Assembly (NCBI GenBank): GCA_902566775.1
Contig: CACFKF010000002.1
Location: 1 to 64,000 of the forward strand
Reading direction: 5' to 3'
Length of the DNA stretch: 64,000 bases
Origin: an uncultured Pelagibacteraceae bacterium
GTDB lineage: Bacteria > Pseudomonadota > Alphaproteobacteria > Pelagibacterales > Pelagibacteraceae
Shown here: positions 36,830-45,859 of the stretch, one piece after another
How the letters are laid out: each line of letters opens with the position of its first letter
Numbering within the stretch: position 1 is the first letter of the stretch
Notes under the pieces: generated by a model
Databases searched by the model: none
What the model saw: the letters and a program-made list of their open reading frames with translations, nothing else
Told to the model about the DNA's origin: nothing
Program-made: the position numbers and the translations under genes

Positions 36830-36860
36830 AATACAACTCTGTTTAATTTCTTGTTGTATT
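36830..36860. repeat. 8-bp inverted repeat directly upstream of the obgE start
   Basis: AATACAAC (36830-36837) and GTTGTATT (36853-36860), perfect arms, 15-nt loop, abutting the obgE ATG (36829). Confidence 0.6.
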
Positions 36861-36862
36861 GA

Positions 36863-37117
36863 TTAATTGGGTTTTACTGAAACAAATGTTCTGTCTGATT
36901 TGCTTTTTTTAAATTCTACTTTTCCTTTAATTAAGGAAAAAATTGAATGATCTTTTCCCATTGCAACATGCTGCCCAGGGAAAATTTTAGTTCCTCTCTG
37001 TCTAACAATTATATTTCCAGGATTTACAAACTGACCACCATATTTTTTTACTCCAAGCCTACGACCGGCACTATCACGTCCATTTCTTGATGATCCACCT
37101 GCTTTTTTTGTTGCCAT
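36863..37117 (-). CDS. rpmA: 50S ribosomal protein L27
   Basis: [44 protein letters not shown]. Confidence 0.98.
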   Translation of the reverse strand: MATKKAGGSSRNGRDSAGRRLGVKKYGGQFVNPGNIIVRQRGTKIFPGQHVAMGKDHSIFSLIKGKVEFKKSKSDRTFVSVKPN

Positions 37118-37131
37118 AATAATTTACCTAA

Positions 37132-37524
37132 TTATTTTTTTTTTGACTTAATTTCCTTTTTCTCTGATTTTTTTTCTTCTTTGGCTTCAGACAACACACT
37201 ACCATCTTTAGAAAAAATTTTTTTTATTTTTACAAGAGAAAAAAGTTGTCTGTGTCCATTTTTTCTTCGTGAATTTTTTCTTCTTCTTTTTTTAAATACT
37301 AATATTGTTCTATTTTTTCCATTTTTTATTAATTCTGCTTCAACTTTAGCGCCTTTAACAAGAGGTGAGCCAACTTCAATGTTTTTGTCATCTCCATACG
37401 CTAAAATTTCATTGAATTCAATTTTACTTTCAGGTTTTAAACTTTCTAGCTGTTCAATTTTTAGTATTTCACTAGCTTTAACCTTATATTGTTTTCCACC
37501 TGTTTGTATTATTGCAAAAGACAT
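37132..37524 (-). CDS. rplU: 50S ribosomal protein L21 with basic/acidic C-terminal extension
   Basis: MSFAIIQTGGKQYKVKASEILKIEQL; FKKRRRKNSRRKNGHRQLFSLVKI; tail KEEKKSEKKEIKSKKK. Confidence 0.96.
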   Translation of the reverse strand: MSFAIIQTGGKQYKVKASEILKIEQLESLKPESKIEFNEILAYGDDKNIEVGSPLVKGAKVEAELIKNGKNRTILVFKKRRRKNSRRKNGHRQLFSLVKIKKIFSKDGSVLSEAKEEKKSEKKEIKSKKK

Positions 37525-37550
37525 TTTGTATCCTAATTTTTATACGGTGA

Positions 37551-37578
37551 AATATAGACTTAGGTTAATTATAGTCAA
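37551..37578 (-). promoter_or_regulatory. Predicted sigma70-type promoter for the rplU-rpmA-obgE block
   Basis: On the minus strand: TTGACT (37578-37573), 16-nt spacer, TATATT (37556-37551), about 27 nt upstream of the rplU ATG. Confidence 0.65.
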
Positions 37579-37588
37579 GTCGAATAAA

Positions 37589-38350
37589 TTAAAAATTATC
37601 CTTTAAATCTCTTAATTTTGAAAAAGTTGCAAGGGAAGAACTAGTAACAATGTTTAAATTAGTTTTAATATTCTCATTGTCACTTCTTAAAAAAATATTA
37701 TTTTTTAGTTCATCCTCTATAGTGGAAGGTATTGTTGGTTTATTGTTTTTTAATTTTTCATTTATCTCTTGAATTTTTTTAATTAAATTTTGGTTTTCCT
37801 TGTCATACTGAATACAAAACTTTGAATTCTGCAATGTATACTCATGTCCACAATAGATTTTTGTTTTAGGAGGTAATTTTTTAATCTTTTCTAATGAAGA
37901 AAACATTTGTTCATAAGTTCCTTCAAAAATTCGTCCACAGCCTAATGAAAATAAAGTGTCACCAGTAAATAAATTATTATCTTTGTAAAAATAGAAGCAA
38001 ATATGCCCTAAGGTGTGTCCAGGTATATGTATTACCTTTGCTTCAAAATTATCTTCTTTCCAAGTTTCTCCATCTTTTAACTTAATGTCAATTTCTGGAA
38101 TCCTTTTATAATCTTCCTTAAAACCAACTACTTTCGCTTTGTATTTTTTCTTTAATTCACTATTTCCTCCAACATGATCATAATGATGATGAGTATTCAA
38201 AATGTAATTTAATTTTAAATTATTTTTTTCTAAAAAATTTATTATTGGTTTTGACTCACTTGGATCAACCACGCATGTTTTATTGTTTCTTTCATCAATA
38301 ACAACGTAAGAATAATTATCTTTTAAGCAAGGTATAATTTCAACTTTCAT
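37589..38350 (-). CDS. gloB: Hydroxyacylglutathione hydrolase (glyoxalase II)
   Basis: LNTHHHYDHVGGN, HIPGHTLGHICFYF, LFTGDTLFSLGCGRIFEGTYEQMFSSL, YCGHEYTLQN. Confidence 0.95.
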   Translation of the reverse strand: MKVEIIPCLKDNYSYVVIDERNNKTCVVDPSESKPIINFLEKNNLKLNYILNTHHHYDHVGGNSELKKKYKAKVVGFKEDYKRIPEIDIKLKDGETWKEDNFEAKVIHIPGHTLGHICFYFYKDNNLFTGDTLFSLGCGRIFEGTYEQMFSSLEKIKKLPPKTKIYCGHEYTLQNSKFCIQYDKENQNLIKKIQEINEKLKNNKPTIPSTIEDELKNNIFLRSDNENIKTNLNIVTSSSLATFSKLRDLKDNF

Positions 38351-38351
38351 T

Positions 38352-38948
38352 TTATTTTTGTATTAAAAATATTCCTAATTCAGAACTAAGATTTTTTATA
38401 TTTATATTTTTTTTATTTATTTTAGAAGTTTTATCACCATTTAAAGCAATTGATTTAGTTAAATCGATTTTTTTTTTAAAACAAAAATTGTAAAAATCTT
38501 TTATTGAACACATATGTAAATTTGGTGTATCATACCACTCGTTTGGCAGAGCATCAGTTACAGGCATTGTTCCTTTTAAAAGCAAATGTATTCTAACTTT
38601 CCAATATCCAAAATTAGGAATAGTTACTATTGCTTTTTTCGCTACTCTTAAAAGATCATCTATTACTTTTTCAGGATTATAGAAAGCTTGCAAGGTTTGA
38701 CTCAAAACAACATAATCAAAGCTCAAATTTGGAAATTGATGTAAATCTTTTTCGGCATTTCCCTCAATTATTGAAAGACCTTTACTTATACAATTCTGAA
38801 CGTTTTCTTTTGATATTTCTAAACCTCTTGTATCAACATTTTTTTCATCTTTTAAAAATTTCATTAGAGTCCCATCACCACAACCTACATCTAGTACTTT
38901 AGTGTTATTTTCAATTAGTTCAGAAATTATTTGAAATTCTTTTTTCAT
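38352..38948 (-). CDS. metW: Methionine biosynthesis protein MetW
   Basis: VLDVGCGDGTLMKFL, FDYVVLSQTLQAFYNPEKVIDDLLRVAKKAIVTIPNFGYWKVR; next to metX. Confidence 0.94.
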   Translation of the reverse strand: MKKEFQIISELIENNTKVLDVGCGDGTLMKFLKDEKNVDTRGLEISKENVQNCISKGLSIIEGNAEKDLHQFPNLSFDYVVLSQTLQAFYNPEKVIDDLLRVAKKAIVTIPNFGYWKVRIHLLLKGTMPVTDALPNEWYDTPNLHMCSIKDFYNFCFKKKIDLTKSIALNGDKTSKINKKNINIKNLSSELGIFLIQK

Positions 38949-38955
38949 ACTTAAT

Positions 38956-40065
38956 TTAATAGTTTGCTTCTAAAAAGTTTTTTATTGTTTTTAAAAATTC
39001 TGGAATATCTAGTAAAAAAGAATCATGTCCTTTGTCACTATTTATTTCTATAAAACCAACATTCGCACCTGAAGAATTTAAAGCAATTACAATTTCTTTA
39101 TTTTCTGAAGTTGGGTAAAGCCAATCAGAAGTAAATGAAATAATAAAAAATTTAGTTTTTGTTTTTTCAAATGCTTTAGATAAATTTCCATTAAATTGTT
39201 TAACAAGATCAAAATAATCCATTGCCCTTGTAATATATAAGTAGCTATTTGCATCAAATCTATCAACGAATATTGAGCCTTGATATCTTAGATAGCTTTC
39301 TATTTGAAAGTCGGCATCAAAACTAAAATTTAAATTATCTTTTTCTTGAAGTTTTCTTCCAAATTTTTCTTGAAGTCCTTTTTTTGAAAGATAAGTAATA
39401 TGTGCTGCCATTCTAGCAACAGCCAATCCTTTGTCAGGAGATAAATTTAATTTTGAATAATCGCCTTCTTTCCAGTTGGTGTCGGCCATTATTGACTGTC
39501 TTCCAAGCTCATTAAAAGCAATATTTTGTGCAGAGTGGCTTGCTGTACAAGCAATTGGAATTGCAGTTTTAGTTTTGTTAGGAAAATTTGCAACAAATTG
39601 TAATACTTGCATACCACCCATTGACCCGCCAAGAATACTGTATAACTTTTCAATTTTGAAAAATTCTAACAAATTATATTGTGCATTAACCATGTCATTA
39701 ATTGTTATGATAGGAAAATTTGTCCCATATATTTTTTTTGTTTCAGGATCAATACTTAAAGGTCCACAAGAGCCCATGCATCCCCCAATTACATTTGCAC
39801 AAATTACAAAAAATTTATTTGTATCGATTGCTTTAGAAGGCCCAACCAAATACGACCACCATCCAGCTTTATTAGTTATTGGATTAATGCCTGTAACAAA
39901 TTGGTCGCCTGTTAGAGCATGAAAGGCTAAAATTGCATTATCTTTTTTTTCATTAAGTTTTCCATAAGTTTCATAGGCTACGGGATAATCACATATAGTT
40001 TTTCCACAATCTAACTTAAGTGGTTTTTTAACAATTATTTTTTTTAAGTTTTCTTTAGCATTCAT
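38956..40065 (-). CDS. metX: Homoserine O-acetyltransferase
   Basis: AFHALTGDQFV, NVIGGCMGSCGPLSIDP, LGGSMGGMQVLQF, DKGHDSFLLD. Confidence 0.95.
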   Translation of the reverse strand: MNAKENLKKIIVKKPLKLDCGKTICDYPVAYETYGKLNEKKDNAILAFHALTGDQFVTGINPITNKAGWWSYLVGPSKAIDTNKFFVICANVIGGCMGSCGPLSIDPETKKIYGTNFPIITINDMVNAQYNLLEFFKIEKLYSILGGSMGGMQVLQFVANFPNKTKTAIPIACTASHSAQNIAFNELGRQSIMADTNWKEGDYSKLNLSPDKGLAVARMAAHITYLSKKGLQEKFGRKLQEKDNLNFSFDADFQIESYLRYQGSIFVDRFDANSYLYITRAMDYFDLVKQFNGNLSKAFEKTKTKFFIISFTSDWLYPTSENKEIVIALNSSGANVGFIEINSDKGHDSFLLDIPEFLKTIKNFLEANY

Positions 40066-40099
40066 AATATTGCTCTGAAGATGAATTGTGAGAAAAAAA

Positions 40100-40150
40100 C
40101 TTATTTAGCGGTTTTTTTTTAAGCGCTCGCAATTCAGATAAATCAGCGCG
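40100..40150 (-). ncRNA. SAM-II (metA-type) riboswitch aptamer in the metX leader
   Basis: Minus-strand CGCGCTGATTTATCTGAATTGCGAGCGCTTAAAAAAAAACCGCTAAATAAG: conserved CGCGCTGATTTA, ATTGCnAGCGC and GCTAAA blocks with GCGCT/AGCGC stem; upstream of metX. Confidence 0.9.
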
Positions 40151-40154
40151 TTTT

Positions 40155-40183
40155 TTTGTACAAGATCAGATTCAATATGTCAA
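40155..40183 (-). promoter_or_regulatory. Predicted promoter for metX; transcription would begin at about the first base of the SAM-II aptamer
   Basis: Minus strand TTGACA (40183-40178), 17-nt spacer, TACAAA (40160-40155). Confidence 0.6.
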
Positions 40184-40260
40184 TTTTTTTGTGTTAATTC
40201 ATAATTCTCAATAAATCTTGATTAATTTATTTATAAGGATAGGTATATAAAATAATAAAA

Positions 40261-41343
40261 ATGACTTTACCAAAATTTAAAAGAATTGGCTTAGAATCTT
40301 ACAAACCTGGTGCATCCAAATTGTCGAGATTTAGGAATATTATTAAACTTTCAGCGAATGAGTCTGCATTAGGCACAAGTCCAAAAGCTAAGAGAGAAAT
40401 TAATAAAAAAATCAATCTTTCCAAATATCCAGATAGCAAATCAAAAGATTTAAGACTTAATATTTCAAAAAAATTTAACTGTGATTTTAAAAAAATTATT
40501 TGTGGTGCTGGATCTGATGAAATTATTCAAATTATTTGCCAGCTATTTTTAAAACCAAGAGACGAGGTAATAGTACCTCAGTTTAGTTTTTTAATGTACA
40601 GAATCTATTCAAAAAACGTTGGAGCTAATGTTGTATATGCAAAGGAAAAAAATTATAAAATATCTGTTTCAGAGGTTATAAAAAAAGTATCAAAAAAAAC
40701 GAAAATAGTTTTTTTGGCCAACCCAAACAATCCAACAGGAACTTATTTAGAAAAAAGTGAATTATTAAAACTAAGAAAAAAGCTTAGAGGTAATATTTTG
40801 TTAGTTGTTGATGATGCTTATGTCGAATATATGAAAAGCAAAAATTATACGCCAGGTTTAAAGCTTTTTAAAAATAGCAACAACGTTATAGTTTTAAGAA
40901 CTTTTTCTAAAATATATGGATTAGCATCGTTGAGAATAGGCTGGGGATATGGCCCTAAAAAAATTATTGAAGCTATGAGTAGAATTAAACCACCATTTAA
41001 TACAAATTCAGCAGCGCAGTTAGCAGCAGTGGCAGCTTTGCATGATAAAAGTTTTATCAATAAATCGGTGAAACATAATTTTTTTTGGGCCAATAAACTC
41101 AAAAAAATATTAAATAATTTTAATATAACTACAAATGAGGTTACTGCTAATTTTTTATTATTAAATTTTAATAAATGCAAATATTCAGCAAACTATGTTC
41201 AAAAAAAATTAGAGAACAAAGGTATTATTTTAAGAGGAATGCAATCTTATAAAATTAAAAATGCTTTAAGGTTAACTATTGGTAACAATTTAGAAAATAA
41301 GTTATTTTTAAAAAGTATAAATAGGATATTTAAAAATGTTTAA
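40261..41343 (+). CDS. hisC: Histidinol-phosphate / aromatic aminotransferase
   Basis: KLSANESALGTSPKA, ICGAGSDEIIQIICQLFL, FLANPNNPTGTYL, VLRTFSKIYGLASLRIGWGYG. Confidence 0.93.
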   Translation: MTLPKFKRIGLESYKPGASKLSRFRNIIKLSANESALGTSPKAKREINKKINLSKYPDSKSKDLRLNISKKFNCDFKKIICGAGSDEIIQIICQLFLKPRDEVIVPQFSFLMYRIYSKNVGANVVYAKEKNYKISVSEVIKKVSKKTKIVFLANPNNPTGTYLEKSELLKLRKKLRGNILLVVDDAYVEYMKSKNYTPGLKLFKNSNNVIVLRTFSKIYGLASLRIGWGYGPKKIIEAMSRIKPPFNTNSAAQLAAVAALHDKSFINKSVKHNFFWANKLKKILNNFNITTNEVTANFLLLNFNKCKYSANYVQKKLENKGIILRGMQSYKIKNALRLTIGNNLENKLFLKSINRIFKNV

Positions 41344-42235
41344 AAATATTTTGATCATTGGATGTGGTATGATTGGATCCTCAATTCTTAGAGGAGCCAT
41401 TAGCCAAAAGTTGTGTAAAAAAGCTTATGTATATGAAAAAAATATTAAATACCAAAAGCAAATAAAAAAAATAAATAAGAAAATTATTTTAATCAAAAAA
41501 CTTGATAAAAAAATAAGGGATATGGATTTAGTTGTTATTTCAACTCCAATGAGCGAATACCAAAAAATAATTATTAAACTAAATAAAAATTTGAATAATA
41601 AAACTTTAATTACTGATGTTGGGTCAACTAGAGAAAATGTTGCAAAATTAATTAAAAAAAAATTATCAAAAAAATTAAATTGGGTAATGAGCCATCCCAT
41701 ATCTGGTTCTGAAGCTAGCGGACCAAAATATGGCAGTAAAAATTTATTTAAAAATAAATGGTGCATTTTGATAAAAAGCAAGAAAAACAAATTACTAGAA
41801 AACAAATTGTCTAGGTTTTGGAAAAAATTAGGTTCTAGAATTTTGTTTATGCAAGAACAGGAGCATGACAAAATTTTTGCAGTTACAAGTCATCTACCAC
41901 ACTTGGTTGCATACAATTTAATTAAAACTGCTCAAGATTTTCAAAAAACCCATAAAAAAAATATAATTAAATACAGCGCAGGCGGTTTAAGAGATTTTTC
42001 TAGGATAGCGGCATCCAATGAAATTATGTGGAGAGATGTATTTTTTAATAATAGTAAAAATATTTCTAAAATAATCGATTTATTCATTAGAAACTTAAAG
42101 AAATTTAAGATGGATATTAATAAAAAAAGAAATTCTTTATTACTTGATAAGCTTAAAAAATCAAAAAAAGCCAGACAACAAATCTTGTTATTAAAACAAG
42201 ATATTAGTAAACCAGATTTCGGTAGAGAAAATTAA
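41336..42235 (+). CDS. tyrC: Prephenate/arogenate (cyclohexadienyl) dehydrogenase
   Basis: ILIIGCGMIGSSILRGA, VVISTPMSEY, TDVGSTRENV, SHPISGSEASGPKYG, VTSHLPHLVAYNL. Confidence 0.88.
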   Translation: MFKNILIIGCGMIGSSILRGAISQKLCKKAYVYEKNIKYQKQIKKINKKIILIKKLDKKIRDMDLVVISTPMSEYQKIIIKLNKNLNNKTLITDVGSTRENVAKLIKKKLSKKLNWVMSHPISGSEASGPKYGSKNLFKNKWCILIKSKKNKLLENKLSRFWKKLGSRILFMQEQEHDKIFAVTSHLPHLVAYNLIKTAQDFQKTHKKNIIKYSAGGLRDFSRIAASNEIMWRDVFFNNSKNISKIIDLFIRNLKKFKMDINKKRNSLLLDKLKKSKKARQQILLLKQDISKPDFGREN

Positions 42236-42957
42236 ATTCTAAATACTTTTTTTACCTTTAATTTGGCAGTTATTCCTATCCTTTTTATTGTTTTGTGAAT
42301 TGGCATTATAATAACTTTTTTCTCTGGACCATAAGCATGTATTAGTTTTTTTGAATCTATACAAACTGCAACATGTCCCTTCCAAAAAATTATGTCACCT
42401 TTTTTAAATTTTTTTTTTATTATGCTTACTTTTTTATATTTTATTTGATCAACAGTATCTCTTGGAAAAAATTTATTATTAAATTTATAAAAAATTTGAA
42501 CTAAGGCTGAACAGTCGATACCTTGGTAAGTTTTACCTCCCCACTTATATTTGCAATTTGTAAATAATTTAAAAATTTTGATAAAATTTTTTTCTTTTTT
42601 ATTTATTAAAGTAATATCTTTTAGTTTTATCCATCTATTTTTTTTAAACATAACATAACTTTTTCTCTTCTTTAAAATTTCAATTTCACTTGAAAATGGT
42701 AAAAATTTATTTGATTTGTAAATTTTAGTCTTTAAAACCTTGACTTTGTGGGTGGGTTTAAATTTTTTAATAAAATTTTTGTTTTTTATATAACCAGGAT
42801 ATTTATCATAAAATGTTCTTATTTTTATAAAATTTTTTATATTTTTTAAAATTTTAAATTTTTCACCATAAATAATTTGTGAGCTAATTTTAGAATTAAT
42901 CGAAGGTCTTTCGTAAATATTGATATACGGATTATTACAATAAAAATTAGCTTGCAC
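42232..42957 (-). CDS. NlpC/P60 peptidase with N-terminal SH3-like region
   Basis: GGKTYQGIDCSALVQIFYKF, GDIIFWKGHVAVCID, LIHAYGPEKKV (Cys/His catalytic residues). Confidence 0.88.
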   Translation of the reverse strand: MQANFYCNNPYINIYERPSINSKISSQIIYGEKFKILKNIKNFIKIRTFYDKYPGYIKNKNFIKKFKPTHKVKVLKTKIYKSNKFLPFSSEIEILKKRKSYVMFKKNRWIKLKDITLINKKEKNFIKIFKLFTNCKYKWGGKTYQGIDCSALVQIFYKFNNKFFPRDTVDQIKYKKVSIIKKKFKKGDIIFWKGHVAVCIDSKKLIHAYGPEKKVIIMPIHKTIKRIGITAKLKVKKVFRI

Positions 42958-44320
42958 CTATTTTTACTTTATGCCTTATAAGCCATAGACATATTAAAGA
43001 TGGAATAACCATTATTGTAGTTAACACAAAGAATGTTCCCCAATCTCCATTTAGCCAGTCAACAAGGGCTCCCGAAGATGAAGCAAGAGTTGTTCTACCA
43101 GCAGTTCCTATAGAAGCAAGTAGTGCATATTGTGTTGCTGTGTAAGTTCTATCAACTAACAATGAAATAAATGCAACAAATGCAACTGTTGCAAACGCGG
43201 CTGTAATATCATCAGCTATTACAGCAATTGCAAATAATAATTCAGATTTTCCTGTCCAAGCTAAAACTGCAAATAGAAGGTTTGTTAAAGCCATTAATCC
43301 TCCTGCAAAGAACATTGTTTTGATAGTCCCTGCTCTCATTGCCATTACACCTCCTAACAAAGTAAAAACTACAGTAGTAATCCATCCTAGCCCTTTTGAA
43401 TAAATTGCAATCTGTCCTTTAGAAAATCCAATTTCTTTATAAAAAACAATAGACATTCTTCCAAGAAACGCTTCTCCAATTTTAAATAAGAATACAAACC
43501 CTAATATTCCTACTGCAATAGCAAATCCGTTTTTCCTAAAAAAACTAATTATAGGTCCACCTATAGTTCCAGTAATGTATGCAATAAAATTAGTTATAAT
43601 ATTGCTAGATCCAAGCTTTCCTTCTATCATTTTGTCAGTTTCTCTTTGTTTCGCTTGTCTATCAGTTTCAATTGGTTCATGAACAAACATTAAACCAATG
43701 TTCATTAAAATTATTACAACTCCTAAAACTAAAAAAGTAGTTTGCCAGTAATCTGCTACGCCCATATTTTCAAAAAATTCTGCTGTAAATAAAGCAATTA
43801 CGCCTCCTAGTTTATATCCAGTCCACCAACCAACCACTGCCATTGCGGCACCAGCTGCCATAGATTTTCCTTCATTCTCATTAATTTGTTCAATTCTTAA
43901 AGCATCTACAGTTATATCTTGAGTAGCTGATGCTATTGCAATAATTAATCCTACGGTAATTAATAGAGCCAAATTTTCTGTTGGGTTTATAAAACTCCAA
44001 ACTACCAAGCTTAGTAAAATTGTAATTTGCATTAAAACTATCCATCCTCTTCTGTGGCCTAGTTTTTTTGTTAAAAATGGTATTTGAATTCTATCTATTA
44101 TTGGTGCCCATAAATAATTAAATGCATACACACCAAAAATTAAACCTGCCCATCCTATTGTTGATCTACTAAGTCCTTCTTCTTTTAGCCAAAGGCTTAA
44201 ACTGCTTGCAATTAAGACCCATGGAAAACCACTTATTGCTCCTAGCAGCAGTATTCTGACCATTCTTATGTCTTTATAAACTTTAAGAGAATCCAACCAA
44301 CTTTGTTTTGTTTCAGTCAT
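42947..44320 (-). CDS. MFS transporter, AmpG-like muropeptide permease family
   Basis: LGAISGFPWVLIASSLSLWLKEEGLSRSTIGWAGL, NYLWAPIIDRIQIPFLTKKLGHRRGWIVLMQ, SATQDITVDALRIE. ATG at 44320 preferred over 44335. Confidence 0.8.
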   Translation of the reverse strand: MTETKQSWLDSLKVYKDIRMVRILLLGAISGFPWVLIASSLSLWLKEEGLSRSTIGWAGLIFGVYAFNYLWAPIIDRIQIPFLTKKLGHRRGWIVLMQITILLSLVVWSFINPTENLALLITVGLIIAIASATQDITVDALRIEQINENEGKSMAAGAAMAVVGWWTGYKLGGVIALFTAEFFENMGVADYWQTTFLVLGVVIILMNIGLMFVHEPIETDRQAKQRETDKMIEGKLGSSNIITNFIAYITGTIGGPIISFFRKNGFAIAVGILGFVFLFKIGEAFLGRMSIVFYKEIGFSKGQIAIYSKGLGWITTVVFTLLGGVMAMRAGTIKTMFFAGGLMALTNLLFAVLAWTGKSELLFAIAVIADDITAAFATVAFVAFISLLVDRTYTATQYALLASIGTAGRTTLASSSGALVDWLNGDWGTFFVLTTIMVIPSLICLWLIRHKVKIGAS

Positions 44321-44322
44321 AA

Positions 44323-45768
44323 TTATTTTTGCCAAAATGAAGGCAAGAACAGGACTAGTATAGCAAATAATTCCAATCTACCCAAGATCATTCCGAGGCT
44401 TAATATCCACTTTGAAAAGTCAGGTAATTGAGAAAAATTGCCATTTGGGCCTATTAAATCTCCAAGTCCAGGTCCAACATTTGAAATTGAAGTTGCTGCG
44501 CCAGAAATCGAAGTAGTAAAATCTAATCCGCTTAGAGATAATAAAGCAGCAATTATAAAAAAAATAATTATGTAAAGATATATAAACGAAATTATTGAAG
44601 CCATAAATTTATCATTAACATTACTATTATCATACTTGATCACGAATATTCCCCTAGGGTATATAATTTTTTTTAATTGGTTCTTTAAAAATAGATACAA
44701 AATTTGAACTCTAAAAATTTTAATTCCACAAGTTGTTGAGCCCGCGCAGCCACCAATAAACATTAAAAACAAAAAATAAACTAACGGAAAATTTCCCCAA
44801 CTATCAAAATTTGTCGTTACATATCCAGTTCCAGTTAAAATTGAAATCACATTAAATGAAACAGATCTTAGACTAACAGTAGAAAAACTTTTATTAAATA
44901 ATGTTAAATATATAAATAAAATTAATATTGAAAAAAAAATGATTTTGATAAATGATTTAATTTGTATGTCAGTGTAAAAAATGTTTTTTTTACCACTTAA
45001 ATATTTAATATATGCGATGAAGGGTATACTTCCTAAAATAATAAAGATCATCGAAGTAATTTCAATATTAAAATTATTAAAATGGCCAATTGAATTATTA
45101 TAATTTGAAAAACCACCAGTAGCTATTGTTGTCATTGAATGTGTAAGACTATCAAAAAACTTCATCCCAAAAATTTTATAAAAAAATGCACAAAGAAAAG
45201 TCAAAACTAGATATATTATTATTATTCTTACAGTTATTTCTTTTGTTTTGGGCAGTATTTTTTCTGAAGCATCACTGCTAGATACTTTTAATAATTGCAT
45301 ACCTCCAACATTCATAATTGGCATCAAAGTAATTGCCATTATTATTATGCCAATACCCCCAAGCCACTGGAGAATTGCTCTCCAAATAAGAATTGCTTTG
45401 GGAGCTGAATTTAAATCAGTAATTATTGTTGAGCCAGTAGTTGTAATGCCTGACATACTCTCAAAAAATGAGTCGGTAAAACTTAAATTTAGATCTGAAA
45501 AAACAAATGGAAGCGAACCAAATAGTGCAACACTAACCCATGATAGAGAAGTTAATAAAAATGCATTTTGCAAATTCAATTTTTTATCATTTTCAAGGTT
45601 AGATAACAAAAATAACGTTCCAAATATAATTGTAATTATTGAAGAACTTATGAAAGAAGAATCTAATTCTTCAAATATAAACTGAGTAATAATTGGAAAG
45701 ATCATTGATAGACCAAGTATGATTTGTAAAATACCTAGTATAAAAAAGACTGTTTTGTAATTAGACAT
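44323..45768 (-). CDS. trkH: Trk-type potassium uptake protein TrkH
   Basis: ESMSGITTTGSTIITDL, MTTIATGGFSNYN, MFIGGCAGSTTCGIKIFRVQIL. Confidence 0.92.
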   Translation of the reverse strand: MSNYKTVFFILGILQIILGLSMIFPIITQFIFEELDSSFISSSIITIIFGTLFLLSNLENDKKLNLQNAFLLTSLSWVSVALFGSLPFVFSDLNLSFTDSFFESMSGITTTGSTIITDLNSAPKAILIWRAILQWLGGIGIIIMAITLMPIMNVGGMQLLKVSSSDASEKILPKTKEITVRIIIIYLVLTFLCAFFYKIFGMKFFDSLTHSMTTIATGGFSNYNNSIGHFNNFNIEITSMIFIILGSIPFIAYIKYLSGKKNIFYTDIQIKSFIKIIFFSILILFIYLTLFNKSFSTVSLRSVSFNVISILTGTGYVTTNFDSWGNFPLVYFLFLMFIGGCAGSTTCGIKIFRVQILYLFLKNQLKKIIYPRGIFVIKYDNSNVNDKFMASIISFIYLYIIIFFIIAALLSLSGLDFTTSISGAATSISNVGPGLGDLIGPNGNFSQLPDFSKWILSLGMILGRLELFAILVLFLPSFWQK

Positions 45769-45859
45769 TTTGAATGAACATTATTTTATGGTAAATAAAT
45801 TTCAACTCTATATGAATTGATAAAAACAAGAATTATTTGACTTTTTACTATTAAAACAC

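Noticed and set aside
40201-40260. Promoter for hisC (TTGATT ... TATAAA)
   Set aside because: Spacing is poor (about 22 nt) and the region is too AT-rich to call a promoter by eye.
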